A stretch of 64,000 nt of DNA from Acholoe squamosa (Eukaryota; Annelida; Polychaeta; Phyllodocida; Polynoidae), in the NCBI GenBank assembly GCA_949317995.1, contig OX439048.1, positions 67,771,375 to 67,835,374 on the forward strand, in the 5' to 3' direction. Within the stretch, counting starts at the first letter, position 1. Each line of letters begins with the position of its first letter. Positions 37,349 through 46,960 of the stretch are shown piece by piece. The position numbers and the translations under genes are program-made. The notes under the pieces were generated by a model. That model searched no databases. It had not been told where the DNA came from and saw only the letters and a program-made list of their open reading frames with translations.

Positions 37349-37939
37349 TCAGCAATGGGCTGTAGGTGGGAGTTTAGACAGGTTATTGGACCACATGTGG
37401 GTTTCAAGAATGGCTTTCTGAACTACTAATTCTATGGCGTCCCTGATGACCAAAGCTCTGCCCGTCCCACTAAAGTATCTGGGAAGGTCTTTTAAAGGCT
37501 GGTCAGAGACCAGAAGTGTGCGCGCGCACAGCAAGGCTATATAAGCGGCTGTTTTAGGTTTGAAGGTGCTCCAATCTGGAGAAGTTGGCATGTCACAACA
37601 GACATAAAGTAACATCCTCTTGACGAGGGTAGAGACCAACGGGTTTGATAGCGGCAGTTCCTTGTGGACTGCGGGGTCATTCAGGTAATATGCTAAATGT
37701 CTAGAAGTCATATTGAAGACCAAATTTTGGTGGTGTACAATGAGCTGCCTAAACTCAAAAATGTCTCTTCCTTCTTTCAATAATCCAACCGGTCCCAGGA
37801 GGTCGTAGATTGTCCAATTTTCACTGAAGAGAAGTTTTAATTTGAGTAAGCTACTTTTTTGAATAAGCTGTAAACCATACAGAGGGGTGAGTATAGGGGC
37901 ACAAACAATTGAGTCAGGTATGGGGCGCGAAGTGAACAA
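37349..37939 (-). CDS. Retroelement accessory open frame between pol and env, 196 codons
   Basis: The open frame starts right after a TGA and its first in-frame ATG is at residue 77, so full use would need splicing or a non-ATG start. A plausible acceptor (GGTTTACAG) lies inside it near 37868. The product is Leu-rich with no signal peptide, zinc motif or clear membrane span, and I recognise no family. A consensus donor (GGTAAGC, GT at 37332-37333) follows its stop and faces the env acceptor 278 nt away. The region may therefore serve as a leader exon for env RNA as well as, or instead of, coding for a protein. Confidence 0.4.
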   Translation of the reverse strand: MFTSRPIPDSIVCAPILTPLYGLQLIQKSSLLKLKLLFSENWTIYDLLGPVGLLKEGRDIFEFRQLIVHHQNLVFNMTSRHLAYYLNDPAVHKELPLSNPLVSTLVKRMLLYVCCDMPTSPDWSTFKPKTAAYIALLCARTLLVSDQPLKDLPRYFSGTGRALVIRDAIELVVQKAILETHMWSNNLSKLPPTAHC

Positions 37940-39270
37940 TCAAACTTTTTACAGGTATTCTAGTACTCACACTGCCATTGGTTAATAGAGGTACCTGGGT
38001 AGCATGACATCAGATTATGTCATTGACCATATAAGAACGACTGATAAAACTAGTACTGGTTAATGGGCACATAGGACAGGCCTACCTGGGCTTATTGCAC
38101 GTCGTAAACGCCATGGTGATCCCTGGTCCAGGCACTTGTTCACTTGGAACGCTGATATGGTGTGATCTGGGTGATATTGTGGAGTGGCTAAGGTGGGGGT
38201 GGGCTAAGGCTTATAAACCCATCCGTGAGGGTGGCTATTTCTCACTTTTGGATATCCCTATAGTGGTATGTCTTGCCCTAAAAAGGCTGGGCCTGATTCT
38301 ATTGGATGGCTGCAGTTTGGGCATATGTCCCTTATGCAAATTTGGAACCTATACCCCGGTAATAAGCTTATAATTGGAATTCCTGGGGTCAGGTTTGAGA
38401 TAAGGCGGGAGTGGAGAGGTCAGTTCACATGTCTAAAAATTTGCTGACCATGAATACATGTGTGTGAGAAACATCATGCCTGGGGTACCGAGCTGCTCTT
38501 AATTGACAGCTCATAAATATGGGGTTCTACCTGTATCAGCGCCCTCGTGCTAAACAGAGGTACAAACATGGGTGGGCATGGGGGAATACGAGCACCTACA
38601 ATAGGCGTGTCAACTGGTAAATAGGAGCCCTGAAAAGCTATCTAGCCGGTGTATGCATGATTTTTCTTTAAATGAAAAACATGTACCAGAGGATACACTG
38701 CTGCCGTGGGCAATTTATGTGGCTACCTAACCATAGCTGGACAAAATTGTGTGCATATGCTGCCCTTGAGTGGTTGACAGTGCGGCTGGTTGAAGGGTTT
38801 GATCCTGGGGTCAAACAGTGTATAATTGGGCTCATTGGGCCTTTGATAAATAATTTAAAGGAAAAATAAGATTGGTTTGAGAAAAACGAGATATATATAA
38901 TAAAAGGATAAATATAAAAACAAAAGGCGTGCGAGGTGATAAGTTAAGAGGTGAGTGTTAGTAAATCTTCAAAGAAGAGAAAAAGGGGGTACCTGATGAT
39001 ATGGGGTGCCGCTGAGGGAATTTGTTATCATCAGGTCGGGGCTTTGAGGTCGGTGGTCACATGTGTATGGTGGGTAATTGGCCTAGGTGTGTGTGAGTGC
39101 GGGTGTCCCTGTAGATAGCAGGGGTGTGGCACGTGGCCTGAGTGTGGGCCAACAGCCGTGGTGAGAGTTGGTGTGTGTGTGTGTATGGGGGGGGTCGGGG
39201 TCGAGAGGTCTTTCTGTGTGTTGGGGGGGGGGGTATTTGTGCTTTCTCTATATGTGATTTCAACGAAATT
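37940..39270. other. Retroelement pol-env spacer
   Basis: Apart from the mini-exon at 38086-38114 and a candidate acceptor near 38278 (CAGCCTTTTTAG), no long frame is present in element orientation. The plus-strand frame at 38095-38373 has no supporting features. Confidence 0.45.
38086..38114 (-). CDS. Candidate initiator mini-exon for env and the 3' frame
   Basis: An ATG in a good context (ATCACCATGG) opens nine codons plus two bases and ends at a donor, AG/GTAGGC. The two leftover bases fit the acceptor of env (37055) and also that of the 3' frame (32423). For env this would place an ATG and a few polar and basic residues ahead of the hydrophobic start, as in a signal peptide. A candidate acceptor for the mini-exon lies at 38278-38279. 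This is a prediction from phase and splice consensus only. Confidence 0.45.
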
Positions 39271-42200
39271 TCATTGCTTCCTTTTCTTTGCCCTTTTCTT
39301 GGGTGATGGGGCAAAGGTGATGATACCTTTCTTTGCCGGCCTCCCTCTCTTTTTCTTGAGGGGAGGGGCTGGTGTATTGGTATCAGCAATTATGCTTGAA
39401 TCAGGGTCGAAGAGAGTTTGTACGGGACCAGTCTGGAGCCTTTTTATGATGGCTTTGGCGCTGGCCCTTGTAATTGGTCTTCTCAGCCTGGATACATGTA
39501 CTGCCTTTTTAAAGACATGTCCATCCTGCAACCTTTTTAAAATTGCAGTCACTAATGAGGTCATCTTAACTATGATGTAAGGGCCAGAGTATGTGGGTTG
39601 CAGCTTTTTGGTGGTGTGTTTCACCAGGAGGTTGGGTATATGTAAGTACACCAACTGACCAGTATTGAAGGTGGCTACCTCTGCAGAGGCGTCATGCTTG
39701 GCCTTCATCTTTTTGTGGGCCTTTATCATGTTTTCTGCTGCCTTCATTTGAATTTCATCCCTGAGATTTAATAAATGAGTGGCTACATTTTCTTTTTGTG
39801 TCGGGTCAACATCTTCTGTTGCTGTGATCAGTGCTAATGCAGCCTCTGTGGGTAGGTGGGTTTGTTTTCCAAATACCAAGAGATTGGGTGAGTAACCCAA
39901 GGCACTGGAGACTGTGTTGTTCATGCTAAAAATCACGGCTTGGAGGAAGGTTGACCAATGTTTTTGTGATTTAGACACAAAGGCTCTGAGGGATGATTCT
40001 ATTGTCTGGTGTTGGCGTTCACATAGACCTTGAGATCTGGACCAGTGTGCGCTCCCTGTGACATGCTTAATACCAAATTTGTTGCAGAAGAGGGCAAAGA
40101 ATTTTGAAGTGTATTGTTTAGCATTGTCAGTGTTTAAAACTGAGGGAGTGCCATGGATGCAGATCACTCTCTGAAAGAAACCAAGGGCTACCTCAGCGCT
40201 TGTGTTGTCTTCTGTGCACCATGCTGTTACATGTCTAGTGGCATGATCTGTGACCACATGTATGTGGTGGGATCCATTAACAGCCTTGTTAAATGGTCCT
40301 ATTGTATCCATGGTGACATGAGAGTAGGCTGTGAGTACAGGTTCACGGAGTGTCATTGGTGATTTTAGGTTTTTCGGCCTCTTTTTGGCGGTAAGGCATG
40401 TGTGACATGTGCCACAGTAATCAAACACCTGTTTGAACATTGAGCGCCAATAGTACCGTGACCTGATAGCTGCATATGTTTTCATTGAACCCAAGTGCCC
40501 TCCTAATGGGGAGCAGTGTGTGGATTCAATTAATGATTCTGCCCACTTTTCTGGAATCACAATTTGAAGGGAGGGGTCTAGGGATTTACCCATGACTGTG
40601 TCAGTGATTCTGAAAAGTACCTCATCTAGTATGATGAACTGATCATGATTGGCTAAAATCTGATTTGTCAAGCCTTGATCTGGTGGCAACTTTCCATCCT
40701 GAATGTAATTTAGCATTGATGAAGCAAAAAGATCTTCTTTTTGTGCTTTAATCAATACTTCTCTAGAGGGTGTGAGTGAGGGGTGCTTGCAAATTTTGGT
40801 GATAGCCCTCTCAGCCAAAGGTAACACTTTGTGTGACAGCTTGGCGCGTCTGGCATTGGCTGCCTTAACTGATACCCTGGGTGACCTAGACTTGGGAGGT
40901 CGACCTCTTGGCCTTGAACCAGCTGGCTTGACCTTTGTGGGTCGGCCTTGTTTGTTTACAGCGGTTCTGGACCGTGATTGGCTGGGGGCTGGGGGTGTGT
41001 CTTCCTGGGAGTTCTGTGACTGTGCCCTGGTCAAGACGCACAGCTCCGTTGGCGCTGCTAGTGCAGCTAAGTGGTTTCTTTCAGAGCTATTTTTCTTTGC
41101 AATTACACCTTTGGGTGGTTTGCCTGTGCTTCCCCAGATTTTACCTCCTTTTAGAATTGATCTAGGGGGTCCCATCTGGATTGGGTTCTTGGGTACTGGC
41201 TCGTTGGACCTAAAGACTTTGGTCATGGAGATATCAGAGAAAGTTAATTTCTTGGGGGGGAGAATAATTTTCCCCTGGGATCTAATTGGCACTGGGTCAT
41301 CAGAGCTGGGTGGGTAGGATCTCCTGGATAGGAAATCTGCCACAAAATTTGCTCTGCCTTGCAGATACTTCACCTCAAAGTCGTAAGACATGACTGTGTC
41401 TACCCACCTGGCTAGTCTCCCATTAGTAATGTTCTCTTTTTTATTAAAAAGGGAGACCAGGGCAGTGTGGTCTGAGTACACTTTGAAGTGGGCTCCATCC
41501 ACATAATGGTGGAACTTTTTAACTGCAAAGACGATGCCTAGAAGTTCTTTGTCTGTTATTCCATATCTCGTCTCCTGTGGTGTCAAACCTCTACCTGCAA
41601 ATTCAATTGGTCTATAGAAACCATTTTCATCTACCTGTGTGATCACAGCTCCCAAGCTATAGTTGCTTGAGTCTGTAAATATGACAAATGGCTTGCTGTA
41701 GTCAGGGAATTTGAGGACAGCTTCAGTGCAAATTGAAGCTTTGATTTTCTCAAAGGCGCGCTGGCAACTAGTGGTCCATTTAAAGGTCCCTTTGGTGGCT
41801 TCATATAGAGGTGCCATTATGTGGGCAAAACCTTTAATAAACCTTTTGTAGAATTGTGCCATGCCATTGAAACATCTAAGGTCGTGGATGTTTTTAGGTG
41901 GAGGGAAGGTTTTGACTGGCCAGATTTTGTCTGGGGAAGGTGACACACCGTGTTGATCTAGAGAAAATCCCAAGAAATCCATCTTGGTTGTGCCAAATTC
42001 ACATTTTTCTGATTTCAGTTTGATATTTCCCTTGATGAAAAGTTTGAGTACCTCATCTAGGTCCTGCAGGTGTCTTTCCCAGGTGGGGCTATAAATAGCC
42101 ACATCGTCAACATATGCTACTGCATTTCTGTACTTGCATTTCATGAGCAATTGCTCCATGACATTCATGAAAGACAAACCTGAGGTTTTGAGTCCCATTG

Positions 42201-43797
42201 GGAGAACTTTGGCCATGTATCTGGTTCCATTGGCTGAAAAGGTGGTAATAGGCCTAGATTCTTCCGCCAGGGGAATTTGATGGTAGGCACTATATACATC
42301 TAATTTTGAGAAATATTTTGCACCTGTTCTGCCAACTTGTTGCATGAGGTCGTCTGCTCTGGGGAATTGGTAGGAAAAAGATTTGAGGTTTTGATTAACC
42401 CATCTGTAATCCACTACCACTCTCCAGCCTGAGGCTACAGATCTGTCCCCCTGAGGTTTGGGTACTAAGAAAGCTGGTGAATTCCATTCACAGGGCTTGG
42501 TACATTCCTCAATGATTCCCTGTTTTAAATGTTTATTTAGGAGCTCTCTTTGGAAAATTTCTTTATGAGGGGACATTCTGTATGAGGGCCTGTTGCAGGG
42601 CTTGAAATCTGGAATTAATTCCAGCTTGACCTCATTCTCAGTGTTGGAGCCAATGGCGCTGTCATCAATCACAAAAGCCTGCCTATTCTGTTCAACAATT
42701 TTACGTACCTGCGTTTTTTGAGTCTCAGTGAGCTGCTCACAAATTTTGTATTGTAGGGGTTCATTACCCTTGGGAAATTGCTCCAGGGGGTCTTCACCAC
42801 AATTTATTGGAAAAAGCTCGCTGGCAGGTGAGATATGGTTCAGTGAATGATGAGTGTCCAGGGGGCCTATTGGTATAGCCTTTTTCATGTTGAAAGGTTT
42901 GAAAATACCTAGAGGTGTGTGTTTCTTCTTTAAATGCAAAGGAAAATCATTTGGATTTGCCACAGTTACCGGTATTAATTTTGCACTAGTCTTGGGTTTA
43001 ACCAAGGCGTGCTTAATCAAGAAAGGTAGGGCTGGTTTGATATTTTCAGTGATGCCTGTCAATTTATTTAAATTTTCTGAACCATTGACAATAGCGTTGA
43101 GAGTGGTTTCAGAGTTTGGTGGTATTGTGATATTTTCAGCAGGCCTGATTGTGTTTATGGAGGGAAGCTTGGGGCCAAAACTAAGCTTAGCTTTGTACTT
43201 GGTCATGAAGTTTACTCCAAGAATGATGGGGTGATTTAATTTTGGTACAACATGTAATCTTGTAACAAATTCTTTGCCTTCAATTAGGAAGCTGAGTGTA
43301 ATGGCATGGTTTACCTGTACTGTGGATCTGTCTGCTAGGAGGACATTCATACGTGAGCGTCTTCCATGTTTAAAGTTTGGGGTGTGTATTACCTTATCTG
43401 CCATTTTTTGACTGATAAAAGATAAGGATGCTCCAGAGTCTACCAAAGCTCTATAGGGGTGGTCATTTATGTCGACAAAGACTGCACCTTTAGTTAACTC
43501 GGTATTAATGCGAGAGACCTTACCTTGCTGCCCATACTTATCTGACTTGATTCTCAGTTGAAGCCGTGCCACTCTGCTACTGCTGTCCTCGTAACAGTCT
43601 TCGCTGTCTGAAGAGGAGCTGTCACCAAAATCCAGGTTGTTGTCCTTGGATAAATCCATTTTTGGCTGCTGTAGGGAGTTGATTTCTGCATCACTTTGAA
43701 TATCAGTTGGGTGGTGGCTGGCGGGGGGCGTTCCAGATTTCATATCCACTGTGGTGGGGGCGGGGTGGTTTGGTGCTTTGCATCCTTCCCCTGAAAC
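39271..43797 (-). CDS. pol: Pol polyprotein of the retroelement (protease, RT, RNase H, integrase)
   Basis: Counting from the first alternative start at 43749 there are 1492 codons; the frame is open back to the gag stop, 16 codons earlier. Near residue 103 is the aspartic protease motif DSGAS. The reverse transcriptase spans about 390-640 with LPMGL and YVDD (about 546). RNase H follows with FTDSS and the YSDH region (about 690-800). The integrase has an HHCC zinc finger (about 1080-1120) and DDE residues (TMDTIG about 1147, NTDN about 1208, E about 1245). A GPY/F-type segment and a very basic C-terminus (KKKRGRP, KKRAKKRK) follow; there is no chromodomain. Because there is no good ATG near its start and it shares the gag frame, expression by UAG read-through is likely. 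Confidence 0.95.
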   Translation of the reverse strand, partial: VSGEGCKAPNHPAPTTVDMKSGTPPASHHPTDIQSDAEINSLQQPKMDLSKDNNLDFGDSSSSDSEDCYEDSSSRVARLQLRIKSDKYGQQGKVSRINTELTKGAVFVDINDHPYRALVDSGASLSFISQKMADKVIHTPNFKHGRRSRMNVLLADRSTVQVNHAITLSFLIEGKEFVTRLHVVPKLNHPIILGVNFMTKYKAKLSFGPKLPSINTIRPAENITIPPNSETTLNAIVNGSENLNKLTGITENIKPALPFLIKHALVKPKTSAKLIPVTVANPNDFPLHLKKKHTPLGIFKPFNMKKAIPIGPLDTHHSLNHISPASELFPINCGEDPLEQFPKGNEPLQYKICEQLTETQKTQVRKIVEQNRQAFVIDDSAIGSNTENEVKLELIPDFKPCNRPSYRMSPHKEIFQRELLNKHLKQGIIEECTKPCEWNSPAFLVPKPQGDRSVASGWRVVVDYRWVNQNLKSFSYQFPRADDLMQQVGRTGAKYFSKLDVYSAYHQIPLAEESRPITTFSANGTRYMAKVLPMGLKTSGLSFMNVMEQLLMKCKYRNAVAYVDDVAIYSPTWERHLQDLDEVLKLFIKGNIKLKSEKCEFGTTKMDFLGFSLDQHGVSPSPDKIWPVKTFPPPKNIHDLRCFNGMAQFYKRFIKGFAHIMAPLYEATKGTFKWTTSCQRAFEKIKASICTEAVLKFPDYSKPFVIFTDSSNYSLGAVITQVDENGFYRPIEFAGRGLTPQETRYGITDKELLGIVFAVKKFHHYVDGAHFKVYSDHTALVSLFNKKENITNGRLARWVDTVMSYDFEVKYLQGRANFVADFLSRRSYPPSSDDPVPIRSQGKIILPPKKLTFSDISMTKVFRSNEPVPKNPIQMGPPRSILKGGKIWGSTGKPPKGVIAKKNSSERNHLAALAAPTELCVLTRAQSQNSQEDTPPAPSQSRSRTAVNKQGRPTKVKPAGSRPRGRPPKSRSPRVSVKAANARRAKLSHKVLPLAERAITKICKHPSLTPSREVLIKAQKEDLFASSMLNYIQDGKLPPDQGLTNQILANHDQFIILDEVLFRITDTVMGKSLDPSLQIVIPEKWAESLIESTHCSPLGGHLGSMKTYAAIRSRYYWRSMFKQVFDYCGTCHTCLTAKKRPKNLKSPMTLREPVLTAYSHVTMDTIGPFNKAVNGSHHIHVVTDHATRHVTAWCTEDNTSAEVALGFFQRVICIHGTPSVLNTDNAKQYTSKFFALFCNKFGIKHVTGSAHWSRSQGLCERQHQTIESSLRAFVSKSQKHWSTFLQAVIFSMNNTVSSALGYSPNLLVFGKQTHLPTEAALALITATEDVDPTQKENVATHLLNLRDEIQMKAAENMIKAHKKMKAKHDASAEVATFNTGQLVYLHIPNLLVKHTTKKLQPTYSGPYIIVKMTSLVTAILKRLQDGHVFKKAVHVSRLRRPITRASAKAIIKRLQTGPVQTLFDPDSSIIADTNTPAPPLKKKRGRPAKKGIITFAPSPKKRAKKRKQ

Positions 43798-46700
43798 CTA
43801 TTCTTCGTCATCATAGTCTGTGTCTTCATCAATGAAGTCTTCATCACCATCGTTGTGATCATGATTGTCTTCATCAATGTTATGTAGGTCAGCGTTGCCC
43901 TCAGGTTCCGTCGGATCACTTTCATTGTTATTCCTGGGGAATCTGCTGGGTGTGGGGTCTCTGGTCCTCCTATTCTGGTAAGGGGGACTATTGCTGTTTA
44001 TGATATCAGCCTCATGTGTGACCTTTTTAAAGGAAACCTGTTTATTGTTTGCTGGGGCTGTGGCCACTGTGATGACTATTTTGTTGTCATCCCTGGAGGT
44101 AGGATTTCTGGAGGCGCTTTGTGATCTAGCTCTTTGCTGAGGTGGTTTATTTCTTCCTCCAGAAGCATCCTGAGACCTTGACCTTCTGAACCTTCTGTAA
44201 TTGGGGTCAGATTGGTTGCTGGAGCCGTTTTGGGTCCTGGTCTCATACTGCCTGTTGTAGTTGCCACTGGGGTACCTGTCATACTTTTTATTGTTGGAGT
44301 ATTGGTTTTCCTTTCTGGGTGTGCCACTATTGTTTTTGTTACTGTTCATGGCACAGAGGTCTGCTTGTTGGGTCCCAGCCATGGCCATTTTATGTGCTTC
44401 TATGCGCAATTCCTGTGTAAGGGCCATTTTTTCTGCATCAGCTATGGTTTTGGGCATGTCAGGGAGGATTACTGATTTAATTTGAGGCTTAAGCCCATTA
44501 ATCAGGTAATCCACTTGAACTGACTCCTCCAGGTTGCTGTTTGCCAAGAGCAGGGTCATGTCTTCTAAGTACTGTTCCACTGTCTCATCTGGCTGTTGTG
44601 TCCTGTTTCTATAACCTTTGCTGATGGTTGCAGGGTCCGGGGTGCCAAAACGCTTCAGGAAGGCTGCATATACTGCCTCATTGTCATACATGATGGGCTT
44701 CTCAAAAATATTGGCGAAGAACCATTGAGCTGCCCTGCCCTTTAGGAAGGTGTATAGGCAGGAGGCGTGCAGGTGTTGGTGGCGGGGGTATACATTCCTG
44801 ATCCAGAACTTAAATTCTGTGATGAATTTGGCGGCAGACCTGTACTCAGTTGGTTTGTCAAATGTCTCAGGCTTATTAAAAGAGCTGAGTTGGGCTGAGG
44901 AGAGTTTGTCATCACTCAAAGTCATTTGACCCAAACCACTGGCGATGTGAGATTGGCCTATCATTGGTATCATAGGGGTGGAGTGGTCGTATGCCTGGCG
45001 GTGTCCTGTTGGATGTGCACCTGTGCTTTGAGAATACAGGGTTTGCATGGGTATAGGCATGTTGCTGGGTGTGCGAGCATGAGCAGGGATATAGATACTA
45101 CCTGCCACTGTACCTAATGTGTTAGCATTGGCCTGCACTGGGGTGGTGGCTGGAGCTGCCATCTGGCGAGTAGCGGAGACACTAGGAATATCGTCTCGGG
45201 TTGACCTGTGTGAGGTGGGCGTGGCACCCAATAAACCAGCTGGAGTGTTGTTCTGGAAGGCGCTGGGTGGGCTTAACCTTATGTCATTGCCAGCGTGTTG
45301 GTAACCTGGCATGGTAGGTGCACCGGGGGTCTGTGAGGCGTGAGGTATACCCAAGTTTGCCGGTGAGGAGTGGGCAGGAGGGGGCTGGAGTGGGGGCCTG
45401 TGGCCATAAACTGAGCAAATCTCTCTCCTAACATCATCCATGTTCCTGTTGATGCGCTCAGAGATATCTGCTGCCATCATTTCAGATCTTCTCAGGACAT
45501 CTGCATTATCTTCTGCAGCTCTCCTGTGTGATTGTATCAAGTCGCGCTCCATCTGAGCCCTCCAGGTGTCCATGTTGTCTAACCTGTCGTTGACTCTGTT
45601 TAGATGGCTGGTGTGCTCCTGGCCTACCCTTTGGATTTCAGCTGATAGGAGATTAATCTGGCCAGTCAGTAAATTGCTTAAGGAATCACTGACTGCCTGT
45701 GTACATTCTCTTACCAGATTCCTGGCCAGGTCGTCCTGATCATACCTGGGAGGATGTGTAGTGGGTGTCCTGCTGTCCATCCTGCCTCTGCGTAGGTGAG
45801 GGAAGGTGATTTCAGGATCGTCCTCAGAGGTTAGGCTGTCTTCTGAGGTGCAGTATGGGGTGGCTCTTCTCCTGAAGATCTGGGAGGTGGCTCCTATAGC
45901 ACCTGCTACTGCTGAGTCTATGCTCCTCAATACCCTATAGTAGGGGGGTGTCTGCCTTCTAAGAGGTGAGGTAGACTGTGCCCTCCTTCTCCTGGGGCTA
46001 GGTAGGGGTGTATAGTCTGAAGAGGTGGCCCCTGTGTCCAGGTTTGGGGTATTGAGAGTGTTTGGTGGTGTTGGGGTAGCCTCAGGGGTCGGGGTATTTA
46101 GATATGACCTGAAGGGGTCACTAGATGTGGTGGCGTCAGGCCACTGCTCCTCTAGTATTCTATTAATGCGACCTAAAAATGCTGAGGGACTTTCACCACA
46201 CTGTGTACTGTGAGTGTTGGGGGCTGGTGCCTCCTGAGCCCTATTTGTCCTTACTGATCTCCACCTATTGATAGCTGATCTTATCCTTTGTCTCCAGAGA
46301 TCAGATTCAGGTGGTAATGTAGGGTCAGGGGGAATATAACTGTCCCAGGTGAGTTCAGAAGGGTTGGGGTGTGTAAAACCAGCTGGGGGTGAGGTGGTGT
46401 CTGTACCGGTAGCAGGCTGCCGAGGTAATGTAGGTATGCTTTCTAAGGCGGCCTGTAATCGTGGTGACCTGGGCTCTAGGTGTGAGTCCAGGTCCAAGTG
46501 GCTTGGTGAAGCTACAGGTGTAGATGATGTTTCACCTGGTAGACCAGCAAGTCTTAGGACTGGGGATTCAGCACTTGAAAAACCAGGTAAAGTCAAATTA
46601 AGTCCTGGTGCCTGTGATGTGAGTGGGGTGCTGGTCTGTGTACCGGTATTATTGTCATCAATTGTTGATGAGAAAGTTTTGTTTCTACTCACAGGTGTTG

Positions 46701-46908
46701 GCTTGGGTGTTAGAAATGATGGTGGTAGGATTGGATCCAACAGAAAGGCGTCAGGTGACGAGTCAGATGACGGAACAGTCTGCTGCTGGTCTGGGGCTGC
46801 TGCTGGTGCTGCTGCTGCTGCTGCTGCTGGTGGGGGCGCGTCTAGCCCTGGGGATGTAACGGCATCTTCTGTAAATGGCTCTTTGGTTGTTGTCTCACTT
46901 TGATTCAT
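43798..46908 (-). CDS. gag: Gag polyprotein of the retroelement
   Basis: 1036 codons from an ATG 53 nt inside the 5' LTR to TAG at 43798-43800. The first 400 or so residues are Pro/Ser/Thr-rich and low in complexity, with a poly-Ala run near residue 30. A helical, Asp/Arg-rich region follows at about 390-480. The retrotransposon gag (capsid) domain lies at about 690-830 (FKFWIRN, FLKGRAAQWFF, LINGLKPQIKSVI). After it comes a basic Arg/Ser/Asn-rich segment with RFRRSRSQ, then an acidic Asp/Glu tail. I see no CCHC zinc knuckle; RNA binding may depend on the Arg-rich part. A short upstream frame (ATG at 46915, stop at 46895) overlaps the start and could lower gag initiation. Confidence 0.92.
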   Translation of the reverse strand: MNQSETTTKEPFTEDAVTSPGLDAPPPAAAAAAAPAAAPDQQQTVPSSDSSPDAFLLDPILPPSFLTPKPTPVSRNKTFSSTIDDNNTGTQTSTPLTSQAPGLNLTLPGFSSAESPVLRLAGLPGETSSTPVASPSHLDLDSHLEPRSPRLQAALESIPTLPRQPATGTDTTSPPAGFTHPNPSELTWDSYIPPDPTLPPESDLWRQRIRSAINRWRSVRTNRAQEAPAPNTHSTQCGESPSAFLGRINRILEEQWPDATTSSDPFRSYLNTPTPEATPTPPNTLNTPNLDTGATSSDYTPLPSPRRRRAQSTSPLRRQTPPYYRVLRSIDSAVAGAIGATSQIFRRRATPYCTSEDSLTSEDDPEITFPHLRRGRMDSRTPTTHPPRYDQDDLARNLVRECTQAVSDSLSNLLTGQINLLSAEIQRVGQEHTSHLNRVNDRLDNMDTWRAQMERDLIQSHRRAAEDNADVLRRSEMMAADISERINRNMDDVRREICSVYGHRPPLQPPPAHSSPANLGIPHASQTPGAPTMPGYQHAGNDIRLSPPSAFQNNTPAGLLGATPTSHRSTRDDIPSVSATRQMAAPATTPVQANANTLGTVAGSIYIPAHARTPSNMPIPMQTLYSQSTGAHPTGHRQAYDHSTPMIPMIGQSHIASGLGQMTLSDDKLSSAQLSSFNKPETFDKPTEYRSAAKFITEFKFWIRNVYPRHQHLHASCLYTFLKGRAAQWFFANIFEKPIMYDNEAVYAAFLKRFGTPDPATISKGYRNRTQQPDETVEQYLEDMTLLLANSNLEESVQVDYLINGLKPQIKSVILPDMPKTIADAEKMALTQELRIEAHKMAMAGTQQADLCAMNSNKNNSGTPRKENQYSNNKKYDRYPSGNYNRQYETRTQNGSSNQSDPNYRRFRRSRSQDASGGRNKPPQQRARSQSASRNPTSRDDNKIVITVATAPANNKQVSFKKVTHEADIINSNSPPYQNRRTRDPTPSRFPRNNNESDPTEPEGNADLHNIDEDNHDHNDGDEDFIDEDTDYDDEE

Positions 46909-46941
46909 GGCTCATGAGAGGTGAAAACAATGGGACGTTAC

Positions 46942-46959
46942 AAATAGGGTTCTCCACCA
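46942..46959 (-). other. Primer-binding site
   Basis: TGGTGGAGAACCCTATTT starts one base after the 5' LTR. The first 12-13 bases would pair with a tRNA ending GGTTCTCCACCA. I do not assign the tRNA isotype. Confidence 0.7.
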
Positions 46960-46960
46960 T

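Noticed and set aside
40772-41317. 181-codon plus-strand frame opposite pol
   Set aside because: It is antisense to the conserved pol coding sequence, with no TATA box, splice pattern or recognisable domain.
46349-46903. 184-codon plus-strand frame opposite gag
   Set aside because: It mirrors the low-complexity Pro/Ser part of gag, where the opposite strand is stop-poor by composition.
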